Below, one piece after another: positions 25,489 through 33,433 of a DNA stretch of 64,000 nucleotides; position 1 is the first letter of the stretch; the number at the start of each line of letters is the position of its first letter. The notes beneath the pieces were generated by a model. The model was not told the DNA's origin. It made no database searches and was given only the letters and a program-made list of their open reading frames with translations. A program made the position numbers and the translations under genes. Source of the DNA: Prochlorococcus sp. AG-363-B11 (lineage in GTDB: Bacteria; Cyanobacteriota; Cyanobacteriia; PCC-6307; Cyanobiaceae); contig QCFE01000001.1 in NCBI GenBank assembly GCA_003278425.1, positions 1-64,000 on the forward strand. The letters run 5' to 3'.

Positions 25489-26682
25489 ATGATTATGCAG
25501 TCTTTCAAAGATCTAAATTTTTGCAATGTCCCACAAATTTTTATAGGTAATGGTGCAATCAAGAATATTTCAGATTGGCTTAGAAAAAGAAGTATTAAGT
25601 CTGTAATATTAGTTATAGGAGGAAAGTTTCTTGAAAGAACAGGCAAGCTAAATGAAATAATGCAATTTATTGAAAAAGAATCTTGTATTATTGAACAAGT
25701 AGAATGTTTGAAAGAATCAGATATTGTTTTTATAGACAATATAGTCAGCAAGAATTACAAAAAAGGGATAGGTGCAGTTATTGCAGTTGGAGGAGGGAGT
25801 GTAATTGATTGTGGAAAGGCGATTTCAGCAATGCTGCCTAATGGGAACTCAATAGGTGATCATTTAAATCTTTCTAATAAAGCCCTACCTCATAGCGGAA
25901 AGAAAGTTCCTTTTTTAGCAATTCCAACCACTTCAGGAACGGGAGCAGAGGCCACAAAAAATGCAGTAGTTACTCAAATTGGTAAAAATGGCTATAAAAG
26001 TTCCATCCGACATGAAAATTTCATCTCGGATGGAATTATTATTGATGGTTCATTGTTAGTTCATGCTCCTAAAAGAATAACTATTTTCGCAGGTTTTGAT
26101 GCTCTCACGCAGCTTTTAGAGTCATATTTCTCCCCAAAAACAAATCCTTTAAATGATGCAATTATCTTAAGTGGATTAGAGCATTTGATAGATAATTTCC
26201 TCAGTGCATGTGGTAATGGTTCTAACGATATTGATGTTAGGCAATCTATGGGCTATGCAGCATTATGTTCTGGGATTGGTTTAGCCAATTCAGACCTTGG
26301 CATAGTGCATGGAATTGCAGTACCTATAGGAGCTCATTTTCCCATTCCGCACGGAGCAGCATGTGGCACTCTCCTAGGAGTATCTCTGAGAACTAACTTT
26401 ATAGCTATGAGTCAAAGGGATCCCAATAATATTTGCATAGTAAAGATGAGTAAAATAGGCCAATTATTAACCGACAATAAGCATCTAACATCAACTGAAT
26501 ACATTGAAAAACTAATAGAAACTATTGATAATTGGACAAGAGAATTAGAGCTCCCTCGGTTGGGTGAGTTTGGAATAAATAATAGTAATTTTAAAAAGAT
26601 TGTAAATTTATCAGTTAATAGAAATAATCCTATTAAACTTACTAAAAAGGAAATTGAATATATAATTAAAACAAGGATTTAA
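25489..26682 (+). CDS. Iron-containing (group III) alcohol dehydrogenase
   Basis: A 397-residue Fe-ADH. Landmarks are GGGSVIDCGKAI (about 100-111, NAD binding), PTTSGTGAEATKNAVVT (near 145), GFDALTQLLESYF and HGIAVPIGAHFPIPHGAACG. The last two hold the metal-binding aspartate and histidines. It reduces an aldehyde to an alcohol or the reverse, with NAD(P)H. It stands alone on the plus strand between the island (divergent from rfbC) and the tRNA. The family also includes phosphonoacetaldehyde reductases, but no phosphonate gene is nearby. Reduction of a sugar-derived aldehyde is possible. The start at 25489 has a second ATG two codons in. Confidence 0.9.
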   Translation: MIMQSFKDLNFCNVPQIFIGNGAIKNISDWLRKRSIKSVILVIGGKFLERTGKLNEIMQFIEKESCIIEQVECLKESDIVFIDNIVSKNYKKGIGAVIAVGGGSVIDCGKAISAMLPNGNSIGDHLNLSNKALPHSGKKVPFLAIPTTSGTGAEATKNAVVTQIGKNGYKSSIRHENFISDGIIIDGSLLVHAPKRITIFAGFDALTQLLESYFSPKTNPLNDAIILSGLEHLIDNFLSACGNGSNDIDVRQSMGYAALCSGIGLANSDLGIVHGIAVPIGAHFPIPHGAACGTLLGVSLRTNFIAMSQRDPNNICIVKMSKIGQLLTDNKHLTSTEYIEKLIETIDNWTRELELPRLGEFGINNSNFKKIVNLSVNRNNPIKLTKKEIEYIIKTRI

Positions 26683-26747
26683 TTATATTTATTAATTAGA
26701 AAAGTTCAAAAAGTAATTGAAAGCATTCAGTGTCAGTTATAAATTCG

Positions 26748-26773
26748 AAAAAAGATCTTTTAAAAAGAAGATC
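26748..26773 (-). terminator. Candidate intrinsic terminator downstream of tRNA-Ala
   Basis: Read on the minus strand, GATCTT and AAGATC form a 6-bp stem with an 8-base loop, followed by six T residues. It lies about 150 bases past the tRNA 3' end and would end leftward transcription before the dehydrogenase gene. Confidence 0.45.
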
Positions 26774-26923
26774 AAATCAAGTCAATTAATGCTTTGATCT
26801 ATTAATAGCAAATAGGCTTGCCAAGGATTCTATACACAGAATTCATAATGTTACTTAGATGTCCCATATAGGATTAATGTGATTTTTTCGTAAAAGCATA
26901 ATGTTATAAATAAAAAAGACTAA

Positions 26924-26996
26924 TGGAGCCAAGCGGATTCGAACCGCTGACCCCCTGCATGCCATGCAGGTGCTCTACCAACTGAGCTATGGCCCC
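26924..26996 (-). tRNA. tRNA-Ala (anticodon GGC)
   Basis: The minus-strand sequence folds as a 73-base cloverleaf. The acceptor is GGGGCCA with TGGCTCC plus discriminator A, and one G-U pair occurs. The anticodon stem CCTGC/GCAGG encloses the loop ATGGCAT with anticodon GGC. The T arm has GGTTCGAATCC. CCA is not encoded. The GGC anticodon reads GCC/GCU alanine codons. It lies on the edge of the polysaccharide island with its 3' end facing the island side. No partial copy of its 3' end was noticed elsewhere in the window. Confidence 0.97.
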
Positions 26997-27370
26997 ATGT
27001 ATACAACTTAACAGTAATAGCAAGCTTTTTGAAAGAATAATAGGTCAATTTAATTTTTGAAAGCTACTAAAAGCATGTTGGAACTCTTCGAGGAAAGGGG
27101 TGACTCAATTATCTGCTTAATTCGATAGTCTTACTAGCTGATTAATTTTCTGACGAAGCTATGGGTAATACCAGTTGTTCTGGTGGACTTATATACTAGG
27201 CAGACTCAAAAAATAAAAGCGAGGTGGCATCAAGCTTAGCCAGTCATGGGGAGACTCTAAAGAAAACGAATCTTTAATAGAAACTTGCGACAAGTAGTCA
27301 GAGTTTCATTTCTTAAGACCTTGCAAAACTAAAAAATCTAGTATGGTAGGGAATAAGCATTTAAAGAATA
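26997..27370. other. 374-base stretch without a gene, between tRNA-Ala and the export gene
   Basis: It must hold the promoters of the leftward tRNA and the rightward export gene. A small perfect hairpin (ACCAG, five-base loop, CTGGT) lies at 27170-27184. I see no open reading frame worth calling and no clear -35/-10 pair. Confidence 0.5.
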
Positions 27371-28609
27371 GTGAACAGAGGAAAAACAAAATATTTCAAA
27401 AGGCTTGTTCTCCTTAATCTTCTTGGATGTATATCTTTAAACGGGCTCGCTATTGCTGAAGGGCAGGAAGTTCAGAAAGAAAGTCCAAGTTTTACAGATA
27501 CCGCTTACTTAAAATCTGGACACAGGTTAAAAGATTATATATTAGATACTGGAGATACACTATCTATTGAATTTGTTGATGCTCCAGAACTTTCTACCTC
27601 AGTTACTGTTGACCCCCAAGGTCAAATATATCTTCATAGAATAAAAAATGCATATGTCAGAGGACTAACTATTAAAGAACTTACAAGAATTCTTGAAAAA
27701 CGTTATGAAGAGTTTCTTCTCTCCCCAGAAATTTTTATAAAAATCACCACATTTAAATCCATTAGAATTTCAGTTAATGGAGAGGTCAGAAATCCAGGTT
27801 TATATAGATTTAGTCCTTTCACACCAGCCACTTCAGGAAGTAAGTTAAATGAAACGGAAAGAATGAATTTAGGCTTAGAAAATACCAATACTTATACAGA
27901 TTTAAATGATATAGATCCTATAGCACTGGATGGAGAGAGAGTTATAAATAATAATGTACCAACAAAATCTTCATCTGAAATAAAAAGATCTAGTGAGTTT
28001 ATAACTACATTATCAAATGCAATTACTAGGGCAGGAGGTTTAACCTCTTATAGTGACTTATCTAAAATAAGAATAGTTAGAGACATCCCTCTTGGGAAAG
28101 GTGGTGGTAAAAAAAGAGCCATAATTGATTTTAATCCTTATCTAAGAGATTCTATTAGTTCATCAGATTTAAGACTTTTTGATGGAGACTCTATTTTTAT
28201 ACCAAGACTAGAAAAAGCTGACCCCACAATACTTCAGTCATCTATACTTTCTGGATTGACTCCGAAATTTATTTTTGTAACAATTGGAGGAAAGATAGAA
28301 ACTCCTGGAATAGTTAAGGTCCCTCTAGAAAGCGCTTTATCTGATGTAATGAATCTATCTGGACCTAGAAAACCACTTTCAGGAAAGATCTTTCTTATTA
28401 GATATAACAAAGATGGGACTCTCTTAAGGAAAAACATTAGGTATTCATCAAATGCCACGCCTGGCTCACTTAAAAACCCTTATTTGCTGTCTGGTGATTT
28501 AATAAGTGTGAAAAATAGTATTTTAGGGAGAAGTGCCGGAAACATTAAAGAAATAACAGCTCCAGTAGTAGGTATTTATACATTTAGAGAAGTTCTCAAA
28601 AACTGGTAG
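27371..28609 (+). CDS. Wza-like polysaccharide export protein (PES and SLBB domains)
   Basis: A 412-residue outer-membrane polysaccharide export protein. The GTG start gives a signal peptide: charged N-terminus, LVLLNLLGCISLNGLAIA core, and a likely cut after AIA near residue 28. A lipobox-like LLGC also occurs. The polysaccharide export (PES) domain spans about 55-135 (YILDTGDTLSIEF, EIFIKI). Two SLBB-type repeats follow, at ISVNGEVRNPGLYRF and VTIGGKIETPGIVKV. It would form the periplasm-to-surface channel for the polymer made by the adjacent island. No Wzc-type kinase gene is in the window. Transcription is separate from the island. Confidence 0.9.
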   Translation: MNRGKTKYFKRLVLLNLLGCISLNGLAIAEGQEVQKESPSFTDTAYLKSGHRLKDYILDTGDTLSIEFVDAPELSTSVTVDPQGQIYLHRIKNAYVRGLTIKELTRILEKRYEEFLLSPEIFIKITTFKSIRISVNGEVRNPGLYRFSPFTPATSGSKLNETERMNLGLENTNTYTDLNDIDPIALDGERVINNNVPTKSSSEIKRSSEFITTLSNAITRAGGLTSYSDLSKIRIVRDIPLGKGGGKKRAIIDFNPYLRDSISSSDLRLFDGDSIFIPRLEKADPTILQSSILSGLTPKFIFVTIGGKIETPGIVKVPLESALSDVMNLSGPRKPLSGKIFLIRYNKDGTLLRKNIRYSSNATPGSLKNPYLLSGDLISVKNSILGRSAGNIKEITAPVVGIYTFREVLKNW

Positions 28610-28822
28610 TTTCAGAATCTAAATGCCTTTATATCTTTATACACCAAGGAGTCTGTCTAATAACAATAATTTAATCCGAATCAATTAACCATACTGATAA
28701 AAGTCACCTAAAATATTGCCCATACAATTATATATATAAGCTTTAGGAAAATATAAGCGGCTATCTTCCATACGAAGTTATTAAATTCATTATTCCTTGC
28801 TAAAATAAATATAAGTTTTTAT

Positions 28823-28835
28823 AAGGTTAACTATC
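28823..28835 (+). promoter_or_regulatory. Ribosome-binding site pointing to an ATC start for the UDP-glucuronate epimerase
   Basis: AAGG at 28823-28826 lies six bases before ATC at 28833. The in-frame stop TAA at 28812 and the lack of ATG, GTG or TTG before the Rossmann motif make ATC (or ATA at 28821) the only plausible start. Confidence 0.55.
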
Positions 28836-29867
28836 AAAAATAAATCTCCATTTCTGGTTACAGGGTCTGCAGGTTTTATAGGTGCAGCTTTAGTTCTTCG
28901 TTTATTAGAAGAAGGAGAGCATGTTATTGGTATAGATTCTATAAATGATTATTATGAACCTTCATTAAAATTATCTAGACTAGAGCTTATTAAAGCAAAG
29001 GCAAATTCATCCTATGGCAGATGGAGGTTCTTTAAAGCAAGACTAGAAGACTATAAAAGTATTAATGATATATTTAAACAATACAAGCCTGGAGTTGTAT
29101 TCAACTTAGCAGCTCAAGCTGGTGTGAGATATTCTTTAAAAAATCCTTTGGCTTATATAAATTCTAATATAGTAGGTTTCGCTAATATATTGGAGCTATG
29201 TAGAGAGTATCAAGTAAATAATTTCATTTATGCATCAAGTAGCTCAGTTTATGGAGGTAATCAACTCTTACCATTCAAAGAAGAGCATTCTGTTGATCAC
29301 CCTATCAGTCTATATGCTGCAACGAAAAAGTCTAATGAGGTAATGGCTCATACATATAGCCACCTATATAAGATACCTTCAACAGGCTTAAGATTTTTCA
29401 CAGTATATGGTCCCTGGGGAAGGCCTGACATGGCTCCTATGATCTTTACTAAATCAATTCTTGCTGGTAAGCCTATCTCCATTTTTAATTATGGAAAAAT
29501 GATGAGAGACTTTACTTATATTGATGATATTGTTGAAGGAATCTTGAAGTGTGGCTACAAACAAGCATCAATTGATGAAAAGTTTAATCGGTTATTACCA
29601 AATCCTGCAAAATCATTTGCTCCCTATAGAATTTTCAATATTGGTAATAGCAAGCCAATAGAGTTATTAACCTTTATAGAGTTACTTGAACAAGCATTAG
29701 GTATGAAATCTAAGAAAGAATTTAAATCCATTCAACAAGGAGATGTAGAATCTACCTTTGCTGATACTTCTAAAATTGAAGATTGGGTTGGTTATTTTCC
29801 AAAAACATCAATAGAAGATGGTGTTAGAAATTTTGTTAAATGGTATAAAGATTACTATAAGGAATAA
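28833..29867 (+). CDS. UDP-glucuronate 4-epimerase-like NAD-dependent epimerase, non-standard start
   Basis: A 344-residue extended SDR. The cofactor motif TGSAGFIGAAL sits about ten codons after the ATC. The catalytic YAATK and the substrate region RFFTVYGPWGRPDMAP match UDP-glucuronate 4-epimerases, which interconvert UDP-GlcA and UDP-GalA. The first ATG, at 29124, would delete the whole NAD-binding motif, so a start near 28833 (ATC) is assumed. The UDP-glucose dehydrogenase that would supply UDP-GlcA is the next gene, on the opposite strand. The missing standard start could mean very weak translation, a mutated start codon or a sequence error. Confidence 0.8.
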   Translation: MKNKSPFLVTGSAGFIGAALVLRLLEEGEHVIGIDSINDYYEPSLKLSRLELIKAKANSSYGRWRFFKARLEDYKSINDIFKQYKPGVVFNLAAQAGVRYSLKNPLAYINSNIVGFANILELCREYQVNNFIYASSSSVYGGNQLLPFKEEHSVDHPISLYAATKKSNEVMAHTYSHLYKIPSTGLRFFTVYGPWGRPDMAPMIFTKSILAGKPISIFNYGKMMRDFTYIDDIVEGILKCGYKQASIDEKFNRLLPNPAKSFAPYRIFNIGNSKPIELLTFIELLEQALGMKSKKEFKSIQQGDVESTFADTSKIEDWVGYFPKTSIEDGVRNFVKWYKDYYKE

Positions 29868-30120
29868 TCGATAGAGTATACTTTAGCAATAGAGCAATCT
29901 GATTATCATTAATATTTAATTACTAGGTAAATAATATTTTTTGCATAATGAGTAACCATTCAATTTTACTATTTTTAGAATAGTATTGTTCATTAATTAC
30001 CATTCTAATTTTTACTGTAAAGCTTTATTTATATTAACAATAAGTCTAATAAACTATATTGATTTTCATCTAATTACTATTAACCCATATCTGTAAGTAT
30101 TAAATAATCTTTTATCCATC

Positions 30121-31578
30121 CTATACTTCCCAATTTGAACCATCTCCTACTCGCCAGAAATTGAGTCCTGCCTCAATCACTTTTTTATGATTAATAATTG
30201 ATCTGGAGTCAAAAACCCAAGCTGGTTTTCTCATTTGCTTTGCAATTTTTACCCAATTTAACTGCGAATATTCTTCCCATTCAGTAAGCAGCAAAATAGC
30301 ATCCGCATCTTTTGCCGCATCACTAATTTGATCAACTGAAGACCAATCACCATCCTTATAAAGAGTTAATTGTTTGAAAGCTCCTGATACTTTATCAATT
30401 GGTTCACTACCCAAATCAATTGCAATTTGCTTTGCTGAAACCCTAGGGTCATGAATAAAGAGTATTGCACCTTCATTCTGCAAGTCTTTACAAATCTGTA
30501 TTGCAGCAGATTCTCTGGTGTCATTTGTATTGGCCTTAAATGCAAATCCCAAAACAGCAATCTTCTTACCTGCGAGTGTTCCAAAAAGCTTTTTAACGAT
30601 TAAATGCGAGACCCTCTTTTGATGCCATGTATTTAAATGAACAACCCCCTCCCAGAAATCCGCAACCTCTGGTAATCCAAAAAATCTTGATAAGTAAACA
30701 AGGTTAAGAATATCTTTTTTGAAACAACTTCCACCAAAACCAGGACCTGAATCTAAAAATCTTGAACCAATTCGACTATCAGAGCCTATTGCCCTAGCAA
30801 CCTCTCTGACATCAGCACCAGTAGCTTCGCATAAAGCACTAATAGAATTTATAGAGCTTATACGTTGAGCTAAAAAAGCATTTGCTGTTAGCTTCGCTAG
30901 CTCGCTACTCCAAATATTCGTGTGTAAAATCTTATCTTCATCAACCCAATTTCTATAAATCTCTGACAAAGCTTTTATTGCATTATTATTCTCACCCCCA
31001 ATTAAAACTCGGTCAGGGTCTTCAAGATCTTTTACTGCTGAACCTTCAGATAAAAATTCTGGATTTGACAAGATATCAAAAGTTGGGACCTCTGACTGCA
31101 TAGTTAAAGCTGGTTGCGATGTATTTAGAATTTCCTTGATTACCTCAGCTGTCCTTACAGGCAATGTACTTTTTTCAACAACAATTGTGTGACCTTGAGC
31201 ATAGCTAGCCACTTGACGAGCAGAAGACTCTACCCATTTAAGGTCACTTGCCTGACCTGCCCCAATACCTTTAGTTTTAGTTGGTGTATTTACTGAAATA
31301 AATATCATATCTGCAAGTGAGATATGTCTTTGCAAATCAGTTGAAAAATGGAGATTTTTTCCTCTGCATCTACCGACTATTGAACCTAAACCTGGTTCAT
31401 ATATAGGTAAATTCTGAAGATTGGGATCATTCCAATTTTTAATGCGTTCATGATTAATGTCAACAACATTAACCTGAATATCTGGGCAATGGGCTGCTAA
31501 TACAGACATTGTTGGACCACCTACATAGCCTGCTCCAATACAACAAATATTCTTAATCTGACCGTTCATTGTTTCCAC
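30121..31578 (-). CDS. ugd: UDP-glucose 6-dehydrogenase, long (animal/plant-like) form
   Basis: A 485-residue UGDH. The N-terminal Rossmann motif is IGAGYVGGPT (14-23), the catalytic cysteine is C285 in GFGGSCFKKD, and FAFKANTNDTRESAA near 345 is the C-terminal UDP-binding part. It oxidises UDP-glucose twice to UDP-glucuronate with two NAD. The long form, with GPTMSVLAAHCP and DILSNPEFLSEG, resembles the eukaryotic enzymes more than the short bacterial Ugd, which is known in some cyanobacteria. The start may be the ATG three codons in. It feeds the epimerase upstream on the plus strand. Confidence 0.93.
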   Translation of the reverse strand: METMNGQIKNICCIGAGYVGGPTMSVLAAHCPDIQVNVVDINHERIKNWNDPNLQNLPIYEPGLGSIVGRCRGKNLHFSTDLQRHISLADMIFISVNTPTKTKGIGAGQASDLKWVESSARQVASYAQGHTIVVEKSTLPVRTAEVIKEILNTSQPALTMQSEVPTFDILSNPEFLSEGSAVKDLEDPDRVLIGGENNNAIKALSEIYRNWVDEDKILHTNIWSSELAKLTANAFLAQRISSINSISALCEATGADVREVARAIGSDSRIGSRFLDSGPGFGGSCFKKDILNLVYLSRFFGLPEVADFWEGVVHLNTWHQKRVSHLIVKKLFGTLAGKKIAVLGFAFKANTNDTRESAAIQICKDLQNEGAILFIHDPRVSAKQIAIDLGSEPIDKVSGAFKQLTLYKDGDWSSVDQISDAAKDADAILLLTEWEEYSQLNWVKIAKQMRKPAWVFDSRSIINHKKVIEAGLNFWRVGDGSNWEV

Positions 31579-32085
31579 CTAATTTTTGATCTTAAAATAT
31601 TTATAATTTATTATAGAATAAGGACTCTTTTTCTAATGCTATTAATGGTCATAAATATATAATTTCAAATAATAATTAAACTGTGTGTAGCTTAAAGACG
31701 AAAAGTCTCTTAACTAGAGTTATTAGGATTTTTACTTAAAATAAGAGGAATATTTTTCAGAATCGAGCGAAAAGGTAAATCACGTTAATTAAATAATATT
31801 TCAGCAATACTTCATATATTTGAATAGAAGAATACTCAACTAGATCTCTTAACTCTATTAACATTTAATTGTTTTTTACTAGAATCTTCTATAAGAGTCT
31901 TTTCAATTAAGTATCACAATTAAAAAACAAAAAATGAAATTTTATGAGGAAAAATTTAAAAGCTCTTTTTTCATATTTTATTATAAAATCAACCAGAAAT
32001 AAAAAAATTTCAATATCTATACTAAAGACTGGAAAAAGCTAGTGAATGATTCCTATAATTTATAAGGTAAGATAAGCTCATTTTC
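31579..32085. other. 507-base AT-rich stretch without a gene, between divergent ugd and galE
   Basis: It must carry the promoters of ugd (leftward) and galE (rightward). A small hairpin (AGAC, loop GAAAA, GTCT) occurs near 31698-31711. One 22-codon reading frame begins near 31933 but has no other support. I see no RNA gene or repeat. Confidence 0.5.
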
Positions 32086-33159
32086 GTGAAAGATAGTTCT
32101 CTAAGATCAATTTTAATAACAGGGGGAACTGGATTTATTGGTAGTCATACATGCCTAAAACTTCTGGAAAAAGGCTACTTTCTTTATGTAGTCGATTCAT
32201 TTATCAATAGCTCCCCTAAGGTATTAAGAAAACTGGAAGAATTATTTCCACAAGGGAGTGAAAAGTTTAATCAGCAATTTAATCTTATAGAAGGTGATAT
32301 AAGAGATAGTACTGTAATTGAAAATATTTTTATAAATTCAATTAATCAGAATAGGTGTATAGAAGCAGTAATTCATTTTGCTGGCCTAAAGTCTGTAGAG
32401 GAATCATTGTTAAATCCTTCTCTTTATTGGGATATAAATGTGGGTGGTTCTATTGCATTAGTAAAAGTATTAGAGAAGTACAATTGTAGAACAATTGTTT
32501 TTAGTAGCAGTGCAACTGTCTATAATTCTATTTCAGACTCGCCATTATCTGAAAATTGTGAGGTTAGACCTTGCAACCCCTATGGAGAAACAAAAGCAAC
32601 TGTTGAAAATATTTTAAGGAGTTTATATAAGAATAAAAGGAAAGATTGGAGAGTAATTAACTTAAGGTATTTCAACCCAATTGGAGCACATTCATCTGGG
32701 GTAATAGGAGAAGATCCTATTAGAAAAACTAACAATTTATTTCCATATTTAAGTAAAGTTGCCTCTGGTAACAAAGAAGTCTTGAAGATCTTTGGTAATG
32801 ATTGGCCAACATTTGATGGAACCGCTATAAGGGATTACATTCACATAATGGATCTTGCAGATGTTCATTGCCTCGCTCTAGAGTATTTGTTGCAAAAAGA
32901 GGAATCTAGATTCCTTTGCTTAAATGTTGGCACAGGAAAAGGAACTAGTATTTTGGAACTGTTAAAAACATATGAAATTGTAAATTCATGCAAAATTCCT
33001 TTTATTTATGTTGATAGGCGGCCAGGTGATATTGCCATTTCTTTTGCAAAGACTGAGTTGGCTACTTCAATTTTAAACTGGAAGCCTAAATTTGATATAT
33101 CAGATATGTGTAGAGATGGATGGAACTGGCAAAAGTTAAATCCATGTGGTTATCAATAG
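32086..33159 (+). CDS. galE: UDP-glucose 4-epimerase
   Basis: A 357-residue GalE from a GTG start. The NAD motif TGGTGFIGSHTCL lies at about 12-24, the catalytic set is SSSATVY and YGETK, and RYFNPIGAHSSG (near 192) and DGTAIRDYIHIMDLADVH (near 245) are GalE signatures. It interconverts UDP-glucose and UDP-galactose. It is slightly longer than E. coli GalE. Together with Ugd and the UDP-GlcA epimerase it fills the nucleotide-sugar pool for the neighbouring polymer. It stands alone, with long AT-rich spacers on both sides. Confidence 0.93.
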   Translation: MKDSSLRSILITGGTGFIGSHTCLKLLEKGYFLYVVDSFINSSPKVLRKLEELFPQGSEKFNQQFNLIEGDIRDSTVIENIFINSINQNRCIEAVIHFAGLKSVEESLLNPSLYWDINVGGSIALVKVLEKYNCRTIVFSSSATVYNSISDSPLSENCEVRPCNPYGETKATVENILRSLYKNKRKDWRVINLRYFNPIGAHSSGVIGEDPIRKTNNLFPYLSKVASGNKEVLKIFGNDWPTFDGTAIRDYIHIMDLADVHCLALEYLLQKEESRFLCLNVGTGKGTSILELLKTYEIVNSCKIPFIYVDRRPGDIAISFAKTELATSILNWKPKFDISDMCRDGWNWQKLNPCGYQ

Positions 33160-33433
33160 ATAGTATTCTCTTAAATAAAATCTCTTGTTCAAGTTCTTAT
33201 ATTTTGTTCTATAAATTTTAATACCAAGTATACTTTTAAAATGGAATTTTTGCTATATACATGGCTTTAATTAGTTATTAAATTTTTTATTTTCCTAGTA
33301 AAGAGTATCTTACCAAGCATAACTTAATTATACATTCCTAAAAAACAAGGTATTATAATCATAGTTCAAATAAAAATATATTATAGCCTTTTAAATTAAC
33401 TAAAGATGGATAAAAGTCTAGATGGAGTTATTG

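Noticed and set aside
26924-26996. Possible attachment-site repeat of the tRNA 3' end inside the window
   Set aside because: No second copy of its T arm or acceptor sequence was noticed within the window and there is no integrase gene.
31933-32001. Short reading frame of 22 codons in the ugd-galE gap
   Set aside because: Too short, very AT-rich, no ribosome-binding site, and no recognisable pattern.
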